DNA from: Owenia fusiformis
Lineage: Eukaryota > Annelida > Polychaeta > Sabellida > Oweniidae
Length of the DNA stretch: 64,000 nt
Assembly: GCA_903813345.2 (NCBI GenBank)
Contig: CAIIXF020000001.1
Span: forward strand, 7,875,098 to 7,939,097
Direction: 5' to 3'
Below are positions 25,601 to 37,276 of the stretch, piece after piece. The stretch's first letter is position 1. Each line of letters starts with the position of its first letter. A program made the translations under genes and the position numbers. The notes below the pieces were generated by a model, which worked only from the letters and a program-made list of their open reading frames with translations, was not told the origin of the DNA and made no database searches.

Positions 25601-28600
25601 ACTCAATTGTAAATTGTAGGGGGCTAAAAGAGAGAGGGGTATTGCACAATACACACAAAAATGTATGTCTCTATGTATTTAACATTATGAATAGAAAAAT
25701 CAATCTAACTTGAATTGTAAATAAAATAAAAAATCTTCAGTTTCAGGTTGAAAATAAACATGAAATTTGATTTTGATTTTAGAAAATAACGGAGGGTCGT
25801 GTTATGGCATTCAACCATGAAGTTGTACCAGACTACCTGAGGACTAAACCTCTCCCAGGGGCAGATGAGAAGCAGCTTCAGATCAGCACAAAGACTGGCA
25901 TGCCCCCTCAAGATATAATTCAAGTAAGAGTCCCAGTTTTAATTTGGTTGCTTTTTAATTTAAACAATTAGTGAAAATCATGAAACTTTGAAATCTATTT
26001 TAGTGCACGATTTTTGGGTTGCTTTGATAATGTCGATTGAACAATCAGGGTACATATTTATTGAAGCTTATAAATGGGCATGTTTAATTAGGCAATTATC
26101 ATTTAAAGTGGCAACTAAAAACAAGACAAGAGACTGTGTGTTCCTTAGCACAGCCCAAAATTTGATGAAATTATGATAAAACTCATTGTGTAGTTCGTAA
26201 TTTGAAATCATCCCAACCTAGCAAACTGATCCAAGTATAGCTAATTAGATTACCTTTGGACTTCTTCATCTGTTATTTATGTGATTTCTGTTGCAGAAGC
26301 AAGTGGCCAATTTGAACAAGATTTCCTCCAACTTGGTTGAGTTGATCACATCCAGCAGGGAAGAGTGGGAGAGTGAACAGAGTAAGGAATAATTATCATT
26401 ACTGAATACTGAACATTTAATACATCAAAGACTGAAAAATAGGGGGTTGGATATATTGAAAACTTTTAGTTAATCATAGTCTATTTTATAAGATGACATA
26501 CTGGCAATGTATTTGCACATGATGCCCTGAGTAAATGGGTGCTGCAGAACCTATATGATATGAATATTTTTTGCTGAGAGTTATGTTCTTATTTGAGTTT
26601 TCAGAAAAATGAGATTGAAGTTGGAAAAGGATCCTTAGGGTTTTCTCTCTCATTTTGTCTAGCTTATTGCAAGTTGATGTTTCTTACGCTTTTGGATTTT
26701 GGATCATGTTTCCATCGATTTAAGCGCTTTCATCAGGGATGAGGATTTTGACAAAACTGGATTGTCAAATTCCCTACCCTTGGAAAAACCTAGTGAGTCA
26801 GTTTAACCACCCAGGGAATAACTATAACTGGTCAAATATAGTCAAAATGTCTATTACTGAGAATATGTACAGTATTTCATAAGTCTCTACTCAAGGAACA
26901 AAGTTTTATGACAAAATCCTTCCCCCGGGGACGACGTTTCATGTCAAATTACAGACCCTCCTCACATTGGGGATTTACTTTTGAATGTTGCGTAAATAGA
27001 TATGCTTACTTTAAAAATAAATTCTTATTCAGGGAAATTTTCTCAAAGTTACAATAACAGAATAAGTTGAAATGAGATAATCATTGATTATATCAACACC
27101 TCTGATAATAGAGCTCTTTTAGCTAGTCTATAGTCTCAGTGTTAAGATATATTTTATTTCATAATTCTTATAAAGATGGTGCCACCTCTGTTATTTCTTC
27201 ATTTATCGTGTTTGACTTGCAACATTGAACTCTGTCAACTAATGAATATGTTTTATCTAAAATCTAAAATTTCTTAGTTGAAACTCAAGTGCAAGGTGTG
27301 TGTAGTATGTAGTCTACATGTAGGAGCCAAATTCTTAATTAATAATGTATACTCACTTTCGCAGTATTTTCTAGACAATCCATCCCAGGACAATTCATCT
27401 GGAGACAACTCTTCCATAAAACATCGCATTCTACGACAACTCATTCCTAGGATAATTCATTCCAAACCAATTCATCCCTAAGACAACTCATCCCTGTTGT
27501 AAAATTGATAAATAAGCTTGTCCTGTACATTATTGTTATATATAAGTTGTACTTATGTTTATGTTTCTTTATTTTCACCTTAAAGATGAGTACATAAATT
27601 AGTTAAAATTTTAAAAATTACAACTTGTGTATACAGAACGAGAAAATAAATATGAGAATATAAAATAGGCCCATGACATCGTTATAAAATGCGTATGCAC
27701 AACGCCAAAAACATGAGCAACTACATAGGGTAGGATATCTGGATAATACTATGAATGAACACTGGGACTGCATCCCAAAGCATTAGCTCTCGAATTTAGC
27801 ATATTGCATATGCAAAACATTATTTGAATGTACACACAATAATTTAGGAGATCTGCCTTACCAAGTAATATTTCTACCTTCTCTTGCACACAATGATCAT
27901 GAAATACTATGTTTCTGAACATGACATCTTTATTTGAAGCTCTTTCTTCGGACAATTCTGGACATTCTAATAATTTGCCATTCCACATAAAGGACAGTTG
28001 CTTCTATAGTTCAGAGGCGTGACTCCCGTTAACAATTTCACAATTAATTAAATTAAACATTAATTTGAATGCAAATTAGCTTTAAAGTTCTTAAAAAGAT
28101 TCAATCAAAATAACGAATTTCATTTTTCTACAGCATGGATTATGGAGATTTTAAAGAAATAACCCTATAATTAAAAGCTCTTCTAAATGAGATCTATATT
28201 CTAATATCCGGCATTTTGAGCAGATTACGGTAATAAGGAAATTGAGATTTAATAGCTTACTGACAAGTTAAACTCAAAATAGAGATAGCATGATGCAAGA
28301 GATTCTCATGCATCTATAATGTCTTGTTTCACTAAATCATTTCAATATTTACCAAATTAAAATTAACAATCCAAATATATAGAGGATATCCTATGATTTA
28401 TGAGTGATATGATATATGCACGAGCGAGCGTAGCGAGAGAGTGCAGATATCAATATCCATGAGTGGATTAAAATCATATCACAAGTAAATCATAGGATTT
28501 TCTTTTTATTCCATATTTAAAGTCATCATCAGAATCGTCGGAAATTAAGTGATTTAATTCGAATTTCCCAAACGATCTGATCTGATCTGATCTGATCTGA

Positions 28601-30597
28601 AGTAGCAAAAATCCATAAACCATCGCATACGGCGCCGTATGTCATGGCTAAAAAACCGTATGCTATGGTTAAGTGAAAATTTGTCAAAAATATCATATTT
28701 TACCACTGATTACAAAAATACCATTTTTTATTTTCACATGTTATCCTATAAATATCACGCTAACTATGGAATAACTAAAAATATGTGGTGGGTAAAAATG
28801 AGACACATACATTCTATTTAAAAGAACAGATATGAACCAAGTGTCATAAAAAATTGGGGAGTATAAAGTTTGAACATTTTGGTTCATGTAAGATAAATTT
28901 CAAATCAAACAATTCCTTTTTTCTATATTTTTTCTTTAAGCACGAATGTGACGCATAATCTTGAAAAACAGGTTTAAAAATTGCAGAACCTTTCATAATT
29001 TCTATACTTTTAGTTATACAATTCTTTATTTCCCCTTATTTTTCCATCATTTTACTCTTATCTTGCCAAAATATCATTGTTATTTATAGCCAAGACAATC
29101 TTTTCTGATCTCATGTTAAGAATAAAATTGTGACAATACTGATTTTTTAGCATAGAAACTTATGTTTAGTGGGCATCTTGTATGAATTGTTCCAAAAACC
29201 CCTGAAAATAAGGGTTTCATTGAAAGAATGGAACTAAGTTATGATTAGGTTGATTATGGATTGAATATCAAGACAGGTTGAGGTTAGAACGACCCATGAA
29301 TGGTAGCAAGCGTTAAGGAAGGCATGCATAATTTACAGAACATGTAATTACTTTTCTGAGATTGAGATCATCTATTATCCTACACTTAGTGCACTAAATG
29401 TATAATAACATCAAAAAATAAATTTGATATTTATTGGCAAAATGAATAACCGGAGGATATCGTGATGATATACTCCGGGCGGAGGATCTCGTGATGATAT
29501 ACTCCGGAAACCCCAATATGCGGAGGATATTGTGACGATATACTCCGCTTGTTGATTTCCCGCCAAATTGACTCTATTTGGCAAGAAATTCATTTTGCAA
29601 TGATATTATACATTTAGAACACTCCTTGTAAATGTAGGATAATAAGAACATCCTATGATTTTTTTCAGAATATCATTTTAATCTACTCGGTGATATTAAT
29701 ATATGCACTCGTTCGCTTTGCTCTCTCGTGCAGGTATCAATATCACCTCGTAGATAAAAATGATATTCTTCAAAATCATAGGATATCCTATAATTATCAC
29801 AGATACAGAGACAGACATATTAGACATTAGACAGATAACTTTAATATTTCTCTGAAGTATGTACAGTATAAATAAAGATATTTCATGCCCAACCAGCAAA
29901 GTGTGCTAATTGCTGAAATGTATTTGTAATTCGAACATAACTGTATTCACGCCTTCTATAAACCCAGTATTTATTCATACATATAATACTTGGTCTGTTC
30001 CAAGTGTTTCGTTCAGTGCTGAATGTTAAACTGGAAGTAGGAAATAAAGTGATGATTTTGCCAAATTTTAGTGGCATGAATAATATTGTTATGACATGAT
30101 GTAATTTTAGACACAAAATCCCAGCTACCTCAAACAACATCCCAAGATGATACGCATAGTCTCATTGGGGCCACTAATTTTGGTAAAGGCTTAAAGCAGA
30201 TGGAAAGACGACGCATGACAGGAGGACCCCAAGGTCCACCCCAGCAACAGTCGCAGCAACCTCCCCCAGGTATTTATTTATTTAATGGGATAGTCACTGT
30301 AATATTCTCCCAATGCACCTATTATAACATATATTGGTCACTCTATGTTGGAATTGATCATCGTGTATTAATGTAGTTAGAATTTACATTCTCTTCCAAG
30401 TTTTAAAACCTTTTTCCTCATTGAATTTTATTTTAAATGGTAGTCGTGTTTGATTTTTTATTCAAAAACCAGTGAAATTGGACTTATTTTCTTATTTTTC
30501 AGCTCCTGCACCGACCATCAATGTAAATAAAGCCCCAAGTGCAATTAAAACAAACATTAAGGCTGCATCAAGTTCACATCCATACTCAAGATCTTAG
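22618..30597 (+). CDS. MED8: Mediator complex subunit 8 (MED8), complete, seven exons
   Basis: Exons: 22618-22623, 24775-24902, 25411-25555, 25783-25923, 26297-26381, 30111-30269, 30503-30597 (stop TAG). The 759 nt close in frame, giving 252 residues against 268 in human. MED8 is a head-module subunit of Mediator, bridging activators and RNA polymerase II, and binds MED18 through its C-terminal helix. Diagnostic matches to human are [43 protein letters not shown] with [17 protein letters not shown], and the conserved terminal IKTNIKAAS followed by HPYSR. A Gln/Pro-rich linker sits near residues 205-220, as in other animals. The first coding exon holds only ATG CAG and was chosen because it joins in phase to give MQT, like human MQR. 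An acceptor 6 nt further on (24781) would remove two residues. Another ATG at 23702 lies in a foldback element and joins out of frame. Confidence 0.93.
22838..22911. repeat. Short inverted repeat in MED8 intron 1
   Basis: Arms AGTGAACACCAT and ATGGTGTTCACT flank a second paired block, GATCTCT against AGAGATC. The whole would fold into a hairpin of about 25 bp with a loop of roughly 25 nt. Probably a small MITE. Confidence 0.65.
23094..24725. mobile_element. Foldback element with ~15-bp tandem modules at its edges
   Basis: The inner part, about 23550-24535, is an inverted repeat. CACATCTAAGATGGC (23692) pairs with GCCATCTAAGATGTG (24237), TCAACAATATCT pairs with AGATATTGTTGA, and CAGTGGATGAGAG (23637) pairs with CTCTCATCCACTG (24446). 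Outside it are degenerate 15-16 bp units of the form ATTGGGATTCGGACC at 23346-23505 and 24567-24712. A short block at 23094-23146 is in reverse orientation. This layout recalls sea urchin TU foldback elements, which have outer domains of 15-bp repeats. No transposase is seen. The element sits in MED8 intron 1. Confidence 0.7.
27370..27485. repeat. Degenerate short tandem repeat, GACAATTCATCC type
   Basis: About seven diverged units of 15-17 bp resemble GACAACTCATCCC or CCAATTCATCCCTA. It resembles in style, but not in sequence, the 15-bp modules at 23346 and 24567. It lies in MED8 intron 5 (26382-30110). Confidence 0.55.
28376..28510. repeat. Palindromic MITE with GAGCGAGCG centre
   Basis: The ends are AGGATATCCTATGATTTA and TAAATCATAGGAT, an imperfect inverted repeat. 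The centre reads GCACGAGCGAGCGTAGCGAG. A related copy is at 29645-29795. It lies in MED8 intron 5. Confidence 0.65.
28574..28600. repeat. GATCT microsatellite, about 5 units
   Basis: Perfect repeats of GATCT run for 27 bp. Confidence 0.9.
28605..28671. repeat. Hairpin containing a 16-bp palindrome
   Basis: An outer 15-bp pair, AACCATCGCATACGG and CCGTATGCTATGGTT, has one mismatch. The left arm overlaps the perfect palindrome CATACGGCGCCGTATG (28626-28641). The leading AGCAAAAATCCATAAACCAT is nearly the same as the start of the repeat at 32223, so the two belong to one family. Confidence 0.7.
29434..29600. repeat. Triple-hairpin cluster enclosed by an inverted repeat
   Basis: Three 27-bp imperfect palindromes start with CGGAGGAT and end with ATACTCCG, at about 29453-29479, 29480-29506 and 29521-29547. 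The cluster is framed by TTGGCAAAATGAAT (29435) and ATTCATTTTGCAA (29588). It is in MED8 intron 5. Confidence 0.75.
29645..29795. repeat. Palindromic MITE, relative of 28376-28510
   Basis: The ends are ACATCCTATGATTTTT and AAAATCATAGGATATCC. Inner blocks AGAATATCATTTT and AAAATGATATTCT pair, as do GGTGATATT and AATATCACC. The centre, CTCGTTCGCTTTGCTCTCTCG, is the same GAGCGAGCG-type motif as the other copy in reverse complement. Confidence 0.7.
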
Positions 30598-30870
30598 AAC
30601 TGGCTTGTCCACAATGTAACATAGTACTCAAGATCTTAGGACTGGGTCATGGTACATGGTACCTAAGATTTTAAGACTGGCTCGCCCCTGTGCATAGTAC
30701 TTTGAGAGATCTTAGGACTGACCCATCCCCTATGCACATTATACTCAAGATCTTTGGACCATCTCTTATGTACATAAAATATTGCAAAAATATATCGGGA
30801 ACAGGCCATCCCCTATGTGCAAAGTACTCAAGATGTTAGGCCTGGTCTATCTACAATGTACATAGTACAC
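30575..30870 (+). repeat. Diverged tandem repeat spanning MED8 stop codon and 3' UTR
   Basis: The motif TACTCAAGATCTTAG, which contains the MED8 stop codon, recurs in the 3' UTR at about 30629 and in mutated forms near 30700, 30750 and 30826. The units of roughly 50-65 bp also share ACTGG and CATAGTACT blocks. The last MED8 codons therefore lie in the first unit. Confidence 0.7.
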
Positions 30871-31343
30871 ATTTTTGTGAAATGAGGCATGCAATACACA
30901 ATTCAGGTGTTTTGAATCCTATATGTAGAACATAATGTTGAGACTCGATAAACTTGAGATAATGAGGATTTTGTATGTATCCCCATGATGACATACATGA
31001 TGATATGCAGCTGTTAAGTCAGTTGTACTCCTATGTTAAGTCAATACACTTTTGCCGAAATTTTCTCAGTGCTAGTGCTTTCCTGGTGTAACACGGCCAT
31101 TTTTTAAGTCAACCAATTGTGACCACTTGAGTGTTGAGAGAACACTTTAGAGAGAATACAGGCTCTTTATTGTGTATTACAGATTACCACATCGAATAGA
31201 CCTTTTCAGTGGTTGTTTTGTCAGTCAAGAAGTATGAACTTTTCAGAGGTTATTTACCAGAAGGGATTGAATATGAGATCTGATTCGAGGGATGCGCGAC
31301 TCTTCCTTTTAGCGTCTCAGTAAATATGATATTGGTCTAGAGA

Positions 31344-31349
31344 AATAAA
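31344..31349 (+). terminator. Candidate MED8 polyadenylation signal
   Basis: An AATAAA hexamer about 750 bp after the MED8 stop. It is the first canonical hexamer that I noticed downstream of the repeated 3' UTR segment. Confidence 0.4.
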
Positions 31350-31699
31350 ATGCATATTTCATCCCAATGGATATCAAATAATCTTTTTATTATCCCTTGA
31401 AATGCATCACTGTTTCGTCAATTACAAAACCAAACTTTTCTCAACAAACTTTTTAGCATATTTGAAAATAACAATATTGTACAATTTTAACACCTAAATT
31501 CAACAATACACAGTAAAACTGCAACAGCATATAGTATAGAGTGTTCTGTTATTTTTATAATATTAAGCTTATTGCTTTAACCTGTTTGTCATAGAGCAGG
31601 ATGATGGAATCACTGCAACTGCCTACATTTAATACATGTAATAGGTTTAGAACAACTCCTGAGGATTTACATTATGACATAGCTATATTGAATATTCCC

Positions 31700-32190
31700 C
31701 CAGATATATTGTATATTCCATACCTACTGAGGTTCTAGTTATTTACGAGCAGGAATATATAGTGTATCTATGCCAAGGTTCGGGACTGGGATGGATTCAG
31801 GCTGTTTCCATCATCCCGATCCTGCTCCTGAAAAGCAAACTCAATTTATTATGTTTGTTTTTCTTACGCATACAAAAAGTTCTCTAATATATTATATGTG
31901 CTGCATATTTTAAATTTTGATATCAATTCATTGATCTGCTCCTGCAATATATGAGTGTCAAAATCTCACAAATAAAAAAAACTACTTTTTAAGATGAAGA
32001 AATTGCATATCTTTTTGAATTTAGGAACTTTATGGAACTTTATAGGTATGGAACACATATGCTGTGTACAGTTGGCTATATATGGTCCCTATAGAGATAC
32101 ACATATCTTCCTTTGGAAAAACCCTCTATCCAAAACCTCCCAGTACTTATCCCATGGTTACAAGGATATAGTTTGAATATCAGGTGAAGA
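31700..32190. repeat. Dispersed repeat copy A (mate inverted at 48830-49390)
   Basis: The segment shares blocks in reverse complement, and in reverse order, with 48830-49390. Examples are TCCTGAAAAGCAAACTCAA against GAGTTTGCTTTTCAGGA, GGAACTTTATAGGTATGGAA against a diverged TATAAAGTTCC block, and ATCCAAAACCTCCCAGTAC against GTACTGGGAGGTTTTGGAT. No coding capacity is seen. Probably a short interspersed element of unknown type. Confidence 0.65.
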
Positions 32191-32222
32191 TATATTTGAT
32201 ATGTGGATCAAGATATCATATT

Positions 32223-32347
32223 TTAGCAAAAAATCCACAAACCATCGAATATCACTTCTCAAACCATCGAATAACACTTCTCAAACCATCGAATATCACT
32301 TCTCAAAAAGTGATATTCGATGGTTTCAAAAGTGATATTCGATGGTT
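32223..32347. repeat. Direct plus inverted repeats of AAACCATCGAATATCACTT
   Basis: Three direct copies of AAACCATCGAATATCACTT (one with AATAACAC) are followed by two reverse-complement copies, AAGTGATATTCGATGGTTT. The whole can fold as a long hairpin with alternative registers. Confidence 0.85.
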
Positions 32348-33662
32348 TAGATTTTTTCAATAATTTTTTCTCAAATTTTTTTTCAAGATTTTCTTAAAAA
32401 AATGTTTTAGATTTTTTCCTTCAAATTTTGTTTTCAAAATCCTTTTTCTAAATCTTTTTTAAACATTTTTTTAAACATTTTTTCGCTTGGTTAAAATTTA
32501 TGTATCAACATTTCAATATTACAAATACTCCTCAGTGTTATTCACCAGGGATGAGAAGTCTCATGGGATAAATAATGATATATGCCAGTACCATTTCTTG
32601 ACTGATATCTAATCAACAGGGATTGATAGTTAATGTATAATTATGATGTTATCGTAGTATTCACTAATCATGTTGAACAATAATAAACTGATAAAAAATA
32701 AGATGCAGAACTCTCTGTCTCTCTACAGATCTTACACAGTAGTAGTGTTTTATGTACCCCAATGGTTATGTTACAATGTCTGTAAGAATACCAATCTATA
32801 TTGACATATGGTACATGTACGTTAGATAGTTTGCCAAAACTTTGAGACAATACTACATCGATAAATCTATCTTCCTGTAGAATTTTAAGCGAATGGACCA
32901 AAAATGTGATTTTTTACAAAAATGGCTGCTTTTTAAAACAAGGTGACAAATAAATCATTTGTTGACAGACGAATATAATTAAAATGTCCAAGAAGCTATT
33001 TCACATCAGCTTATAAAATTTGAGCTAAATCTGATAACTACTTCAGTCATTGCCCTGAGACAGGGATAGATGAACTTTTGAACATAGATATCTTGCAATA
33101 TAGATACACTGTCCCATGCTTGAATTTCATTGATTGTGGTGATTAATCTTAATTTATAGCAGTTGAAATAATTACAAAAGCCATACTATATATGATTACT
33201 GTACAATTAATACCCAGTCACCTGGGAGTTGAACCCAGCCCAAGTATTGTTACATACTTGGTGTGCCCACACGACTGATGGATATGTAACTGTACATCTT
33301 TGTATTTCTATGTGACAAATTACTTTTGCTGTATCATGGGGGTCATTTTCAAAAATAAGTCAAATTGCAAATATATCATGGATAAGTATAACCAATCTGA
33401 TACAATCAATAGGTTAAATCAATATGAAAAATACTTTGTGAAATCATTGTGTGTGTCACATTGCAAAGTTTTGGCTAAAATCAAGTTCTTGCAAAATTTG
33501 TGGAGACCCAAAATAAAACTGTGAAACCCGGAAGGCTGAAAAGCCCACTCAATTACTAAAATATCTGATTTGGAATCACTATTAATGTTTTATGTTATTA
33601 AAAACAACAACAAATTAATGTTTTATTTTATTAAAAACAACAACAAAAAGCTGATCACAAAA

Positions 33663-34216
33663 ATGAGGTAAAAGTAGAAGTAATGACTAATGTTTACCAG
33701 TATGGACCCTCATAAAAAAAGATATGGTATTAATCAATCAAAAATGAGGTAGAAGTAATGACTAATGTTTACCAGTATGGACCCTCATAAAAAAGGTATG
33801 GCATCAATCAATCAAAAATGAGGTAAAAGTAGAAGTAATGACTAATGTTTACCAGTATGGACCCTCATAAAAAAGATATGGCATCAATCAATCAAAAATG
33901 AGGTAAAAGTAGAAGTAATGACTAATGTTTACCAGTACGGACCCTCATAAAAAAGATATGGCATCGATCAATCAAAAATGAGGTAAAAGTAGAAGTAATG
34001 ACTAATGTTTACCAGTACGGACCCTCATAAAAAAGATATGGCATCAATCAATCAAAAATGAGGTAAAGGTAGAAGTAATGACTAATGTTTACCAGTACGG
34101 ACCCTCATAAAAAAGATATGGCATCAATCAATCAAAAATGAGGTAAAAGTAGAAGTAATGACTAATGTTTACCAGTATGGACCCTCATAAAAAAGATATG
34201 GTATCAATCAATCAAA
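33663..34216. repeat. Minisatellite, 80-bp unit, seven copies
   Basis: AGGTAAAAGTAGAAG recurs at 33666, 33747 (6-bp internal deletion), 33821, 33901, 33981, 34061 and 34141. The units are over 95 percent alike by eye, so the array is homogenised or young. Confidence 0.95.
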
Positions 34217-34389
34217 TGATTGGCAGTTTTCTGAGACCGTGTGAGCCAAAATGAAGCAAAAGTGGGCATAGAAGGAATAGAGTCGTGATTTCAGAATTTT
34301 ATTCCCAGTTTCATTTTTAACAATACCTCATATTTACATTTGATAAATATGTCATATTTTTTACTTCTCAATAGGTGGGCCCTTTCAGA

Positions 34390-34403
34390 CCCCCCCCCCC
34401 CCC
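34390..34403. repeat. Poly-C tract, 14 nt
   Basis: Fourteen consecutive C residues. Confidence 0.95.
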
Positions 34404-35034
34404 ACCTCTTAGTCAATTCACAGATCCATCATTAAACAATATGAACACAATTAATTAAATTAATGAATATGGAGACTTAAGTTATGATTGGTCCCTTATG
34501 TTTCTGCATATCATAATACAACAATGCCTCTAAACATACATATTGACAATAACAACATGATCCAAAGACCTTTTCACATATTTGCCCTGAGGTATATCAT
34601 CAATACTGAATATCAGGTATACAAGACATTTGTAATTACCGACAATTCCATACATAGTTGTCATAGATTATTAATTAGAGAGGATCTTTGTTTCCCTGCA
34701 GGACCTTTTGTATATTTCTAACGCATTATATCTAATTGAAAGTGGTTCATGTGAAGCTGTACCACATGTTCCCTTACCAAACACTGATGAATCATGATAT
34801 AACAATTACAGAAGCTATAGACAGCAGATATTCTTAGCTTCCTTATGTCACCATATCACATGTTCACCAGACAGGATGAGCCTCCCATTTTAGTTTTAGG
34901 TCACAGCTTTCAAACTGAGCCTTAAACAATAGCATTTTCTTCATACCATAAAACAATACATGGCTGAATTTCCATCAAAATCCCCATTGCCTGTTAACCT
35001 TTCTCATCCCAATTGATTGGCCTCTCTCTGTATA

Positions 35035-35200
35035 TTGGGCCCATGTGGTCTAGGGAAAAAATGCTCATTTCCTGCGCGGTCATACCATGGTTTGACTCCC
35101 GTCTTATCCGAAATGATCTTTTATTTTTTGTTGTGCTTTTATTCTGCACTGGAAATACTGTTATTAACGATGTCATTTTAATATATAGGTATTCATAATC
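35035..35200 (+). mobile_element. tRNA-derived SINE-like sequence
   Basis: An A-box-like TGGTCTAGGG (35046-35055) and a B-box-like GGTTTGACTCCC (35089-35100) are spaced as in tRNA genes. A non-tRNA T-rich body follows. A clean cloverleaf does not form, so a SINE is more likely than a tRNA gene. End points are approximate. Confidence 0.5.
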
Positions 35201-37124
35201 TTGTCAGTTGTTCAATTTATAAAAATAAAAATACATCCAAATATTGCGTTTTACATAAAGATCAGACTTTAAGAGAAAACAATGTTGAATTCGGTTCATC
35301 ATTTGGTTACCAATCCTTTTGATCTTTCAAATATTGTCCTTAAATGTCATATTGAATGTGCCATTTAAATGGTTTAGCAAAAACGTTGCACCTAAAGTGA
35401 CATCATTGTGATGTCATTTAGGGTGCAAAATTGTTTTGAATAAAATGCAATTTTTTTTCTATGTCACACTTTCCTTTAAATGTTAATCTTTTTAAATAAT
35501 CAAATGTTGATTGTCTAACTAAGTTGAAAAGAAAAAAATATTTTGCTTTTAAAATTTTGAAATGCATTTCTCTGAACTACTTCCATGCATGGATGAGTTA
35601 ATTTCTTGCTTATTTATCAACCAATTTTCTTAATTTTTTCGACAAAAGACACATGAGGATGAATATTATGCATTGTTCTGATTTACTGGTTAATTAAAGA
35701 TATGTCCTTTAAAAACTACTTTTTGAAATTTAAAAAAGATGTTTCACATATTACATTTTGATAACATTGGATACGACTTCAATATAAGCCAAAATGGTTT
35801 AAACTTTATATAGGGCCTTTAAACATGAAAACATTAAAAATTGTAGCCAGAAGGGAAAATTGAGCCTTTAGTGCCACGTAATATACCAAACACTGCAAGA
35901 TAAGGGAGTCAACCTGGTGTGAAATGCAATCTCAAATGGTTTTTGGTATAAATGTCCCATCAATAGGCAATGGTATGGGTTTAATGTATATAAATCATTA
36001 ATGAAGTGGTACACCACTCTCAGACTACAAAGTTATTACATGAAAGCCCAATCCACTTTATTCTATAATGAATATTTCCATTTGTACATTCCTATTTAAT
36101 GTAGCACAGAATTGCTGACTGATTCATTGCTATTTTATATTCTACAGCTCTCATTACACTTGACTGGTGGTGTAATTACTTTCTCTGCCAAGGTCATAGC
36201 TTCATGTTTCAGGTTTGAACATTCTTTGATAACTTTGTAGATCAAAGATATTCATATTATCTTTTAAGTGTCCAGGGAGCCATGTGACGAGCAAGAATTA
36301 ATAAGAGAAAGATTGTACTATGTCTACATAGGCACTCATTGCTACTTGACATGACAGCAATCTAATGAGCAAATTGTCATTTTGATTTGCTAACTGATAT
36401 TATGGGGACATGGAATAAAATGTTTGTAATAAAGTTTATACCCAAGCAAAACTTGATGTTAAAATAAGTCAATAAACACAGCCTGTCTAACAATCAAATT
36501 ATTTTAAAACTGGCATTTTCAGTTGAAGAGGCAAGCCACAAGATTTCAAGGCATATAAAACTGATGCAGGTAGAAGTAAACATTACTTTAATCACTGCAA
36601 TTAGTAACACAATAACCCAACTTTCATAAATAAATGTCATAAATTAATGTTTTTATCCCAATTTATTTAAACCTGCGCCTTTCTTTAAAACGCAATATTT
36701 GGACATATATTATTTTTACATTTACATACAAGTGAAAAGATTATGAATACTTAAATATTAAGTCAATGTAGTAATAAATTGGTTTTCTGTGTTATATCAA
36801 AGCACAATCATTGAGTTAAAAAAAGAACAAGCTGACGACAATATTGTAACTTTTTTTAGGTACAATAAAAACGTTTGGACTTATAGAACCTTTAGATCCC
36901 CCCGTAGTTTAAGATCATCTAGTTTCACCTATGGACTGATATTCAAACCACCAAAAGCCTCTAGACAATGCCATTAATACAGATTATGGATTTAAAATGG
37001 CCATTTGACTCTGTGAGAAGAATTGAAATGCTTTTCATTTTGACATATATGAAGACAAACTGATGTCTGAAATCAATTAATTTATCAGTTGGTAGAGTCG
37101 CTAAAGTAAATGCTTACAGTTTAG
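35201..37124. other. AT-rich intergenic DNA, no gene seen
   Basis: I see no splice-flanked coding segments, RNA genes or clear repeats in this stretch. Short open frames here are interrupted and lack family resemblance. Confidence 0.4.
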
Positions 37125-37276
37125 CGCAAAGCTTTATACGAATGTGAAAGTATAAGTGAGATTATACTGCAAGTGAAACTAAGTTATTATACAATATATT
37201 TATGAATTTGTTTTATACGAATGTGAAAATATAAGTGAGATTATACTGCAAGTGAAACTAAGTTATTATACAATAT
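37125..37276. repeat. 79-bp minisatellite, left part (interrupted by LTR element)
   Basis: Nearly two units with landmarks TTTATACGAATGTGAAA, ATAAGTGAGATTATACTGC and AAGTGAAACTAAG. The array continues at 46237, on the other side of the LTR element. Confidence 0.9.
37273..37276 (+). other. Target site duplication ATAT (left copy; right copy 46237-46240)
   Basis: ATAT borders both LTRs. Removing the element and one ATAT restores the minisatellite unit ACAATATATTTATGAATTTG exactly, which confirms the insertion boundaries. Confidence 0.9.

Noticed and set aside
33215-33290. tRNA-like B box (GGGTTCAACTCC on the minus strand)
   Set aside because: The A box is poor and no cloverleaf could be drawn. 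It may be an old SINE, but support is too weak.
33663-34216. CRISPR-like array (regular repeats)
   Set aside because: Units are contiguous tandem copies without unique spacers, in a eukaryotic genome. The same holds for 59835-60358.
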